NCBI GenBank assembly: GCA_035544875.1
Contig: DASZZP010000021.1
Location: 1 to 64,000 of the forward strand
From: JASLEW01 sp035544875
Lineage (GTDB): Bacteria > Acidobacteriota > Thermoanaerobaculia > Multivoradales > UBA5704
Direction: 5' to 3'
DNA length: 64,000 nucleotides
The position numbers and the translations under genes were made by a program. Each line of letters opens with the position of its first letter. Positions within the stretch are counted from its first letter, which is position 1. Positions 17,669-25,856 of this stretch are shown piece by piece. The notes beneath the pieces were generated by a model that did not search any database, was not told the DNA's origin, and saw nothing but the letters and a program-made list of their open reading frames with translations.

Positions 17669-18448
17669 GTGTCCGGCGCGGCGGAGGATCCGGAGGCGAC
17701 GCTCGAGGCTCGTGACGTCGGGAAGGTCTACTCCGATGGCACGGCCGCTCTGGCGGGCGTGAGCCTGGAGGTGCGGGCCGGCGAGACGGTGGCGCTGGTT
17801 GGGGAGAGCGGCAGCGGCAAGACCACTCTGCTGCGGATCTGGAACCGCATGGTCGAGCCTTCCTCCGGGGAGGCGCGGGTCGGCGGGCGCCCGGTCGCCA
17901 GCCTCGATCCAATCGCGCTGCGGCGGCGGATCGGCTACGTGCCGCAGGACGGCGGCCTGCTGCCGCACTGGCGGGTCGAGCGCAACGTCGAGCTGGTGCC
18001 GGGCCTGCTCGGCTGGGACCGCCGCCGCCGCCGGCAGCGGGCGCGCGAGATGCTGGAGATCGTCGGGCTCGACCCCGGCGCCCACGCCCGGCGCTATCCC
18101 GCCGAGCTCTCGGGCGGCCAGCGCCAGCGGGTGGCGTTCGCCCGCGCCCTGGCCGCCGACCCGCCCTTCGTACTGCTCGACGAGCCGTTCGGCGCCCTCG
18201 ACGCCTTGACCCGCCTGGAGCTGCAGCGCCAGTTCCTCGACCTCAAGCGCCGCTTCGGCAAGACCACCGTCCTGGTAACCCACGATCTGCGCGAAGCCTT
18301 CCAGCTCGGCGACCGGATCGGAGTGATGCGCGCCGGCGTGCTGCAGCAGCTCGGTCCGCCGGCTGAGCTGCTCGAGCGCCCGGCCACCGACTACGTGCGC
18401 GCACTGCTGGCGTTGCGCGGCCCGGCAGCGGCGGCTGGCGCAGGTTAG
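17669..18448 (+). CDS. Osmoprotectant (glycine betaine/choline-type) ABC transporter ATPase
   Basis: 259 residues. Walker A GESGSGKTTLLRIWN, Q-loop YVPQDGGLLPHW, signature LSGGQRQRVAFARALAADPP, Walker B FVLLDEPFGALDALTR and the H-loop VTHDLREAFQ are all intact. The sequence is closest to OpuBA/OpuCA/ProV-like ATPases, but no C-terminal CBS domains are present. The GTG start has no clear SD and probably lies at the transcript's 5' end. Two bases separate its stop from the fused permease/binding-protein gene, with which it forms a complete importer. Confidence 0.85.
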   Translation: MSGAAEDPEATLEARDVGKVYSDGTAALAGVSLEVRAGETVALVGESGSGKTTLLRIWNRMVEPSSGEARVGGRPVASLDPIALRRRIGYVPQDGGLLPHWRVERNVELVPGLLGWDRRRRRQRAREMLEIVGLDPGAHARRYPAELSGGQRQRVAFARALAADPPFVLLDEPFGALDALTRLELQRQFLDLKRRFGKTTVLVTHDLREAFQLGDRIGVMRAGVLQQLGPPAELLERPATDYVRALLALRGPAAAAGAG

Positions 18449-18450
18449 CG

Positions 18451-20133
18451 ATGCGCTACGCTTTTCGACAGCTGATCGTACTGACCCTGCTCGGCGGGCT
18501 CGCCGGACCTTCGCCCCTCCAGGGCGGCGACCGGGTCGGACATGGCGGGCGGGTCGTGGTGGGGTCCAAGAACTTCGAGGAGAGCCGGCTGCTCGGCGAG
18601 ATGTTCGCCCAGCTGCTCGAGGCGCGCACCCGGCTGCAGGTCGAGCGGCGCTTCGGCCTCGCCGGCACGCAGATCTGCTTCGAGGCGCTGAAGAGCGGCG
18701 CCATCGACGTCTACCCGGAGTACACAGGCACCGGCCTGGTATCGATCCTGGGGATGGAGGCGTCCGGCGGGGCCAGGCAGACGCTGGCTCGCGTCCGCGC
18801 CGAGTTCCTGGCGCGCTGGAACCTCTGGTGGATCGCGCCGCTCGGCTTCGAGAATGCCTACGAGATCGCGGTGCCGCGCCGGCTGGCGGTGCGCGAGCGC
18901 CTGGCGACCCTCTCCGACCTGACCCGGGTGGCGCCGCGGCTGCGCGCCGCGTTCGGACACGAGTTCCTGGCGCGCGGCGACGGGCTGCCGGGGCTCGCCA
19001 GGACCTACGGCACCCGCTTCGCCAGCGTGCAGTCGATGCAGGAGACGATCAAGTACCAGGCGACAAGGGCAGGCGCGATCGACGTGCTGGACGTCTATAC
19101 GACCGATGCCCGGCTGTTGCTCTACGACCTGGTGGTGCTGCGCGATGACCGCGGCTTCTTCCCGCCCTACGAGGCGGCGCCGCTGGTGCGCGGCGGGGCG
19201 CTGGCCGAGCATCCGGAGATCGGCTCGGTGCTGGCGCTGCTGGCCGGGGCCTTCGACGAGGAAGCGATGCGCCGGCTCAACTTCCGGCTGCAGGAGGCCA
19301 AGGAAAGCGAGGCGGTGGTGGCGGGCGACGCCCTGCGCGCCCTGGGTCTCATCGGCGGCGCAGCGCAAGCGCGCGGGGCGGGCGGCGCGGCAGCCGGCGG
19401 CGCTCGGGCGGGGCAGGGCGGCGCGGGCGGGGCAGGGGCCACCCGCGCCACTCGCACCGCCCGCGGGGAGGACGGCATCCTGGCGAGCCTCGGCGGTTTT
19501 CTCCGGGGTCTCTGGAGCGACCGGCGGGCGCTGGCGCGGCGGACCTGGACCCACCTCGGCCTTTCGGCCACGGCGCTGCTGCTCGGCGCCCTGCTGGCGA
19601 TCCCGCTCGGGCTCGTCCTCGAGCGCCACCGGCGCGGCGCCGAGCCGGTGATCGGCTTTCTCGGCCTGGTCGAGACGGTGCCCTCGCTCGCCCTGCTCGC
19701 CTTCATGGTGCCGTTCCTGGGGGTGGGCGCGCCGCCTGCACTGGCGGCGCTCTGGCTCTACTCGTTGTTCCCGATCGTGCGCAATACCTACACCGGGGTG
19801 CGCGACGCCGACCCGCGGGCGGTCGAGGCCGCGACCGCGCTCGGAATGACCCCGGGGCAGGTGCTGCGGCTGGTGCGTCTGCCGCTGGCCGCGCCGGTGC
19901 TGATGGCGGGCATCCGGACCGCGGCGGTGATCACCGTCGGCACCGCCACCCTGGCGGCTTTCATTGGCGCCGGCGGCCTGGGCGAGCCGATCGTGACCGG
20001 CCTGCAGCTCGCCAATACCGGCATGATCCTGTCCGGGGCGATCCCGGCGGCGGCACTGGCTTTGCTTGTAGACGGTGGCTTGGGTCTGGTGGAGAGAGCG
20101 TTGCAGCCTCCGGGGCTCGCCAGGAGCAGCTGA
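18451..20133 (+). CDS. Fused osmoprotectant substrate-binding protein and ABC permease
   Basis: 560 residues. Residues 1-26 form a signal/anchor segment. Residues about 35-300 match the OpuAC-type binding domain (VVVGSKNFEESRLLGEMFAQ, GAIDVYPEYTGTGLVSI, VQSMQETIKYQATRAGAIDV). A Gly/Ala/Arg-rich linker follows at about 305-335. Residues about 350-555 are a BPD_transp_1 permease (RRTWTHLGLSATALLLGALL, ETVPSLALLAFMVPFLGVGA, the EAA-type loop AVEAATALGMTPGQVLRLV, AAVITVGTATLAAFIGAGGLG). Fusion of receptor to permease is known in this family, usually with the permease first, so the receptor-first order is worth noting. Likely imports betaine, choline or similar solutes under osmotic stress. Confidence 0.85.
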   Translation: MRYAFRQLIVLTLLGGLAGPSPLQGGDRVGHGGRVVVGSKNFEESRLLGEMFAQLLEARTRLQVERRFGLAGTQICFEALKSGAIDVYPEYTGTGLVSILGMEASGGARQTLARVRAEFLARWNLWWIAPLGFENAYEIAVPRRLAVRERLATLSDLTRVAPRLRAAFGHEFLARGDGLPGLARTYGTRFASVQSMQETIKYQATRAGAIDVLDVYTTDARLLLYDLVVLRDDRGFFPPYEAAPLVRGGALAEHPEIGSVLALLAGAFDEEAMRRLNFRLQEAKESEAVVAGDALRALGLIGGAAQARGAGGAAAGGARAGQGGAGGAGATRATRTARGEDGILASLGGFLRGLWSDRRALARRTWTHLGLSATALLLGALLAIPLGLVLERHRRGAEPVIGFLGLVETVPSLALLAFMVPFLGVGAPPALAALWLYSLFPIVRNTYTGVRDADPRAVEAATALGMTPGQVLRLVRLPLAAPVLMAGIRTAAVITVGTATLAAFIGAGGLGEPIVTGLQLANTGMILSGAIPAAALALLVDGGLGLVERALQPPGLARSS

Positions 20134-20279
20134 CCTATCTTCGCCGAAGCCGCGAGAGGCTGCTGCCGGGAAGACCCGGTGATCTGCCGCTGTTGATCGG
20201 AGACGAGGGAGGCCGGGAGGAGGCCGCGGGGGCCAAGCCTGCAGCATTTGACGGTGTCGTGTCTTGGGAGAGTGGGAAG

Positions 20280-21365
20280 ATGGCGATACTGGAGACCACG
20301 AGCCGCATCCAGGTGACGGTGGCGAACCAGACGGGGCAGGCGGCGCGGGACCGGCTGGAGCTGCGCGAGTCGCTGCTGCGCTCGCCGCGCGAGATCCCTT
20401 CCCGGTTCTTCTACGACGACCATGGATCTTGGCTCTTCGAGCGCATCTGCGAGCTCCCCGAGTACTACCAGACGCGGACCGAGCACAGCCTGCTGCGCGA
20501 CATCGCCGACCGCGTCGCCGCCATCTCGGGGGCGGACGAGCTGGTCGAGATCGGCTCCGGCGCCGCGACCAAGACCCGCACCTTGCTCGACGCGCTGGCG
20601 CGCGCCGGCCGGCTGCGCCTCTACGTCCCGGTCGACGTGGCGCAGGGGACCGTGCGGCGAGTCGCCGAAGAGCTGGCCGGCGAGTATCCCGAGCTCGCCA
20701 TCCACGGCCTGGTCGCGGATTTCAACGCCGACCTGGGAACGCTCCCGGACGGCTTCCACGGCGGCCAGGCGGCAGCCCGGGCACGAGCTTGGTTCGGCAC
20801 CGCCGCCGCCGCCGGATATTCCGTCGCTCGCTCGCAGCCGGAGAGCGGCGGCGGTCATCGCCTGGTCATCTTCCTCGGCGGCACCATCGGCAATCTCCAA
20901 CCCGCCGAGGCGCACGCTTTCCTCGTCCGGCGCCACCGCGAGATGGCGGCGGGCGACCACTTCCTGCTCGGCGTCGATCTGGTCAAGCCGGTCGCCCGGC
21001 TGGAGGCGGCCTACAACGACGCGGCGGGCATCACCGCGGCGTTCAACCGCAACATCCTGCGCAACGTGAACCGCCTCGCCGGAGGCGATTTCGACCCGCT
21101 GGAATTCAGCCACCGCGCCTTCTACGACCCGGCCAACCGCTGGATCGAGATGCGCCTGCGCTCCAGCGCGCGCCGGCGCGTCGAGCTGCCGCAGATCGAG
21201 CTCGCGTTCGAGCTCGCGCCCGGCGACGAGATCCGCACCGAGATCAGCGTCAAGTACGATCGCGCCGCGGCCGAAGCGCTGCTCGCCGGCGCCGGCTTCG
21301 AGCCTGTCGACTGGTTCACCGACGCCGAAGAGCTGTTCGGCCTTTGCCTGGCGAGGAAAGGGTAG
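20280..21365 (+). CDS. egtD: EgtD-like histidine N-alpha-methyltransferase
   Basis: Start taken at the ATG at 20280 (GGGAAG just upstream); an upstream in-frame start at 20193 adds an unconserved tail. 361 residues of the DUF2260/EgtD SAM-methyltransferase family: PREIPSRFFYDDHGSWLFERI, ELPEYYQTRTEHSLL, ELVEIGSGAATKTRTLLDA (SAM-binding loop), VPVDVAQGTVRRVAEEL, LVIFLGGTIGNLQPAEAHAF, LLGVDLVKP, and AFNRNILRNVNRLAGGDFD. EgtD trimethylates histidine to hercynine, the first step of ergothioneine synthesis. The partner EgtB is not in the window, so the product could be hercynine itself, or egtB may lie elsewhere. Stand-alone gene convergent with the glycosylase. Confidence 0.85.
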   Translation: MAILETTSRIQVTVANQTGQAARDRLELRESLLRSPREIPSRFFYDDHGSWLFERICELPEYYQTRTEHSLLRDIADRVAAISGADELVEIGSGAATKTRTLLDALARAGRLRLYVPVDVAQGTVRRVAEELAGEYPELAIHGLVADFNADLGTLPDGFHGGQAAARARAWFGTAAAAGYSVARSQPESGGGHRLVIFLGGTIGNLQPAEAHAFLVRRHREMAAGDHFLLGVDLVKPVARLEAAYNDAAGITAAFNRNILRNVNRLAGGDFDPLEFSHRAFYDPANRWIEMRLRSSARRRVELPQIELAFELAPGDEIRTEISVKYDRAAAEALLAGAGFEPVDWFTDAEELFGLCLARKG

Positions 21366-21401
21366 CCCCGCTCGCCGCGCATGGGGGCTCACGGAGCGCC
21401 G

Positions 21402-22025
21402 TCAGCCGAACGTCGCACGCCAGCCGCTCGTCCTGGTCAGCCTGGCCAAGGCCTGGTCGAGGAGGGCCTGGTTGTCCGGGTTCACCAGCCAGGTGCTGCG
21501 CCCCGAGGGGTGGGGGAGCGGCACGAGCGTGAAGCTCAGCGTGCCGCGCCGGACCTTGAACAGCCGGCCCACCCGTTCGCCCAGGGGGGCCGGCTCCGGC
21601 AGGAAGCTGGCGATGGCGAGCTGACCGACGGCGATGACGGTGAGCGGCCTGATCAATTGCAGCTCGCGCTCGAGGTAGGGCGCGCAGCTGGCGATCTCCT
21701 TCGGCGCCGGCACCCGATCGCCGCCTCGAGGCGCGCGGCCAGGAAAGCAGCGCAGGACGGCCGCGATGTAGACCCGCCGCCGGAACTCCTGCTCGGAGGG
21801 TCCCAGGCGGGCGAACCAGGAGAAGAGGCGCGCCCCCGCGGTGAAGGCAAAGGGACGGCGATCGATCAGCTCGCGCGGCCCGGGCGCCTGACCGACCAGG
21901 ATCATGCGCGGCGCCACCTCGGGGCGGCAGGCGACCGGCGGCGGCTCGACGGTCGGGCAGCGCCGGCAGGCGCTCACCTCGGCCAGATGACGATCGAGCG
22001 CCGGCCAGTCGAGCTGCTCTGGCAC
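21402..22025 (-). CDS. Uracil-DNA glycosylase superfamily protein
   Basis: Start taken at the GTG at 22025, because longer frames run through Arg/Ala-rich sequence overlapping the upstream gene. 207 residues. Motif 1 MILVGQAPGPRELIDRRPFA and motif 2 LVPLPHPSGRSTWL are those of the UDG superfamily near family 4. CRRCP near residue 20 and cysteines in LRCFPG and IASCAPYL fit the four-cysteine iron-sulfur layout of family 4/5 enzymes. It removes uracil (or related lesions) from DNA for base excision repair. An Ala replaces the Glu often seen after GQAPG in family 4, so the exact subfamily is uncertain. It follows a small Cys-containing gene by 14 bp. Confidence 0.75.
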   Translation of the reverse strand: MPEQLDWPALDRHLAEVSACRRCPTVEPPPVACRPEVAPRMILVGQAPGPRELIDRRPFAFTAGARLFSWFARLGPSEQEFRRRVYIAAVLRCFPGRAPRGGDRVPAPKEIASCAPYLERELQLIRPLTVIAVGQLAIASFLPEPAPLGERVGRLFKVRRGTLSFTLVPLPHPSGRSTWLVNPDNQALLDQALARLTRTSGWRATFG

Positions 22026-22039
22026 GGCGCGGGCTAACG

Positions 22040-22369
22040 CTAACCCTTGGCGGGCGGCGGCGGCCCGGCCGGCGGCGGCGGCGCGGCGGCGGCAGGAGCG
22101 CCTGCGGCGGCTGCCGCCGGAGCAGGGTCGGGCGCAGGGAGCACCTCGACGGCAGGCTCCCACCAGGGCTCTCCCGGAGCGAAGAGGTCCCCCTCGTGGG
22201 TGCAGGTCGAGGCGATGTGATCGCGGCCGTACATCGGCTTGCCGCTGTGGCGGCTGCGGTGCAGCGGGTAGATCGTGGCGCAGACCAGGCAGAAGTGGCC
22301 GACGACCCGGCCGCGCCGCGCCACGGGCAGCTGACTCTGCGGGGCGGCGTGAGGGACGCGAAAGACCAT
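22040..22369 (-). CDS. Small protein with Cys pairs and a Pro/Ala-rich tail
   Basis: Start at the ATG at 22369, 7 nt after AAGGAGG. 109 residues: an N-terminal region with CLVCATIYPLHR and ASTCTHEGD, four residues (three Cys and a His) that could bind zinc, then a tail of almost only Pro, Ala and Gly from residue 75 on. No family was recognised. It lies between ndk (23 bp upstream) and the glycosylase gene (14 bp downstream) on the same strand, so co-expression is likely. Confidence 0.5.
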   Translation of the reverse strand: MVFRVPHAAPQSQLPVARRGRVVGHFCLVCATIYPLHRSRHSGKPMYGRDHIASTCTHEGDLFAPGEPWWEPAVEVLPAPDPAPAAAAAGAPAAAAPPPPAGPPPPAKG

Positions 22370-22392
22370 GAGCAAGCCTCCTTCGGAGAGTC

Positions 22393-22818
22393 TCAGAGGG
22401 CGGCCAGCAGCTCGGCGCGAGAGAAGAAGAAGGCGAGCTCCAGCGCGGCGTTGTCGGCCGAGTCGCTGCCGTGAATCGCGTTGCGCTCGATCGAGGTGCC
22501 GTAGAGCGCGCGGACGGTGCCCGGCGCGGCCTTGGCGACGTCGGTTGCTCCCATCACCTGGCGCAGGCGGGCCACCGCGTCCTCCCGTGCCAGGGCGATG
22601 GGGACGACCGGCCCGCTGGTCATGAACGCAACCAGCCCGGCGTAGAACGGACGCTCCCGGTGCACCTCGTAGAAGGCCCGCGCCTGCGCCGCGGTGAGCC
22701 GCGTCAGCTTGAGCCCGCGCACCGCGAACCCCTCGGCCTCCAGATGGGCCAGGATCTTGCCCGCGTGACCGGCCTCGACGCTGTCCGGCTTGAGGATCGC
22801 CAGGGTCATCTCGATCAT
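22393..22818 (-). CDS. ndk: Nucleoside diphosphate kinase
   Basis: 141 residues, the normal size. LAILKPDSVEAGHAGKIL starts the fold, and the active-site His lies in RNAIHGSDSADNA near residue 117. It transfers the gamma phosphate from ATP to other NDPs through a phospho-His, balancing nucleotide pools. SD AAGGAG sits 6 nt before the ATG. It leads a short run with the small Cys protein and the uracil-DNA glycosylase. Confidence 0.95.
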   Translation of the reverse strand: MIEMTLAILKPDSVEAGHAGKILAHLEAEGFAVRGLKLTRLTAAQARAFYEVHRERPFYAGLVAFMTSGPVVPIALAREDAVARLRQVMGATDVAKAAPGTVRALYGTSIERNAIHGSDSADNAALELAFFFSRAELLAAL

Positions 22819-22845
22819 CTATTTCTCCTTCCTAGGTCTGGATCC

Positions 22846-23030
22846 TAGCTCCCTCGGGCGGTGCCAACCGCGACGGAAGAAAACGGCGCTCCGAGGTGGC
22901 GTTGGAGGCCTCCTCAAAGCGTCTATTGGATCGCCCCCCGCAACCCCTCGATCCCCTTCCCGGTTGTCCGAAGCCGCCGAGTCCCTGCCCGGCGGCGCCG
23001 GGGGGGAAGGGGACGCCCCCTCCCCTGGCG
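22846..23030 (+). repeat. Dispersed intergenic repeat, full copy
   Basis: Fills the gap between ndk and the S51-like gene. Parts shared with 36766-36960 are TAGCTCCC...CGGTGCC, ACGGCGCT...GGTGGCGTTGGAGGCCT.CTC.AAGC, TCGCCCCCCGCAACCCCT and ATCCCCTTCCCG, ending in GGGGGGAAGGGGACGCCCC. The two differ by one internal insertion in the later copy. Confidence 0.75.
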
Positions 23031-23037
23031 CACGGAC

Positions 23038-23736
23038 TCATTTCGTCCCACCCCCCTGCTCCAGCGGCTCCGCCAGCACGACGAGGTCGTCCTCGGCGCC
23101 GCGCAGCCCGAAGACGGTGCCGACCACCTCGACGGCCCCGCCCGGTCCGAGCAGCACCGCGGCGCCGGTCGGGATGCCCAGCCCCCAGCGCACGCCGCCC
23201 TGCCCGAGCAGCTTGCGCAGCCGGCGGTCGTGCGCCGGATCGAAGTTGGGCTCGACGACGCCGCCCGGCAACCAGCCCAGGCCGGGCAGCAGCTCGCCCG
23301 GCGCGATGCTGCGCGCCACCACTCCGGCCGCCTGGGCGGCGGCGGCGATCGCGACCACCAGGCCGCCGCTCTCGAGCTTGGCGGCCAGCGCCGCCGCCGC
23401 GGGCGAGCCGGCCAGCGCCTCGAGCAGGTGGTCGGTGACGCCGCCACCGAGATAGACCGCCGGCAGCTCCCGGATGCGCTGCGCGTTCTTGCCTCGCCGC
23501 GCGTCGCGGGCGCGGTAGATCGGCAGCGTTTCGACCTGCCGCCCGAAGGTCGGTCCGAGGTAGCCCGCGAAGTGGCGCGGATAGTCGATCGAGCCGCTGG
23601 CCGCCGGCACGAAGCCGACCGCCCCCGGCGCCGCGCGGGCCACCCAGGCGCGGTCGGCGGCGAGCGTCTCGCCGAAGCTGAACTCGCCGCCGCCCAGCAG
23701 GGCGAGCCATCCTTGGCCTGGCCGCCGCTCGATCAT
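23038..23736 (-). CDS. Peptidase S51 / cyanophycinase-like protein, probably without the catalytic Ser
   Basis: 232 residues. The N-terminus LALLGGGEFSFGE and the later LPAVYLGGGVTDHLLEAL fit the class-I-amidotransferase-like S51 fold (aspartyl dipeptidase and cyanophycinase). At the nucleophile elbow, where the family has G-x-S-A-G, this protein reads LVVAIAAAAQAAGVVA, with Ala at the Ser position. The EPNFDPAHDRRLRKLL segment in the second half resembles the family's D-x-H-F-x-x-R-x-R-x-x-R-L motif with changes. It is therefore a likely enzyme-dead or function-shifted homologue. Last gene of the icd-mdh-phosphatase-sucCD run, 25 bp after sucD. Confidence 0.6.
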   Translation of the reverse strand: MIERRPGQGWLALLGGGEFSFGETLAADRAWVARAAPGAVGFVPAASGSIDYPRHFAGYLGPTFGRQVETLPIYRARDARRGKNAQRIRELPAVYLGGGVTDHLLEALAGSPAAAALAAKLESGGLVVAIAAAAQAAGVVARSIAPGELLPGLGWLPGGVVEPNFDPAHDRRLRKLLGQGGVRWGLGIPTGAAVLLGPGGAVEVVGTVFGLRGAEDDLVVLAEPLEQGGGTK

Positions 23737-23761
23737 CCGCGGGAGCAGGGGCAGCCCGGGG

Positions 23762-24652
23762 CTAGCGTCCGAGGGCGCGCGCCATCGTCGTGCCCAGCTC
23801 GGCGGGCGAGTCGACGACGTGCAGCCCGGCCGCCCGCATCGCCTCCATCTTCTCGGCCGCGGTTCCCTTGCCGCCCGCCACGATGGCGCCGGCGTGCCCC
23901 ATGCGCCGGCCCGGCGGCGCGGTGCGGCCGGCGATGAAGCCGACCACCGGCCGGTCGAAGTGGGCCGCGATCCAGGCGGCGGCCTCCTCTTCGGCGCTGC
24001 CGCCGATCTCGCCGATCATGACCACGCCGGCGGTCGTCGGGTCGGCGGCGAACGCGGAGAGCACGTCGATGAAGCTGGTGCCGTTGATCGGGTCGCCGCC
24101 AATGCCGACACAGGTCGACTGCCCGAGACCAAGGTTGGTGAGCTGCCAGACCGCCTCGTAGGTCAAGGTGCCCGAGCGGCTGATGACGCCGATGCCGTCC
24201 CTGGCTCCGCTATTCACGGGGCGGTGGATGTGTCCCGGCATGATGCCGATCTTGGCCGTGCCGGGCGAGATGACGCCCGGGCAGTTGGGACCGACGAGAC
24301 GCGTCGGGTGGCTGCCGAGGAAGCTCTTGACGCGCAGCATGTCGGCAACCGGGATGCCCTCGGTGATGCAGATCGTCAGCTCGACGCCGGCCGCCGCCGA
24401 TTCCATGATCGCGTCGGCCGCGAAGGGGGGCGGCACGAAGATCATCGAGGCGTTGCAGCCTGTCGCGTGCCGCGCCTCGGCCACCGAGTCGTAGACCGGG
24501 ATGCCCTCGACCGCAAAGCCCCCCTTGCCGGGCGTCACCCCCGCCACCACCCGGGTGCCATAGTCGCGGCAGGCCAGGGCGTGAAAGGTCCCCTCCTTGC
24601 CGGTGATCCCCTGCACCACCAGCCGCGTGTCGCGGCCGACCCAGATCGCCAT
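23762..24652 (-). CDS. sucD: Succinyl-CoA ligase, alpha subunit
   Basis: 296 residues. CoA-binding Rossmann start VVQGITGKEGTFHALACRDYG, then RLVGPNCPGVISPG and GVISRSGTLTYEAVWQLT. The phosphohistidine is in GRRMGHAGAIVAGGKGTAAE. It couples succinyl-CoA cleavage to ADP or GDP phosphorylation in the TCA cycle. Three bases separate it from sucC. Confidence 0.95.
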   Translation of the reverse strand: MAIWVGRDTRLVVQGITGKEGTFHALACRDYGTRVVAGVTPGKGGFAVEGIPVYDSVAEARHATGCNASMIFVPPPFAADAIMESAAAGVELTICITEGIPVADMLRVKSFLGSHPTRLVGPNCPGVISPGTAKIGIMPGHIHRPVNSGARDGIGVISRSGTLTYEAVWQLTNLGLGQSTCVGIGGDPINGTSFIDVLSAFAADPTTAGVVMIGEIGGSAEEEAAAWIAAHFDRPVVGFIAGRTAPPGRRMGHAGAIVAGGKGTAAEKMEAMRAAGLHVVDSPAELGTTMARALGR

Positions 24653-24655
24653 CCT

Positions 24656-25825
<1,170 letters not shown>

Positions 25826-25856
25826 GGCACCCTCCCCGAAACGGGCGCAGTCTACA

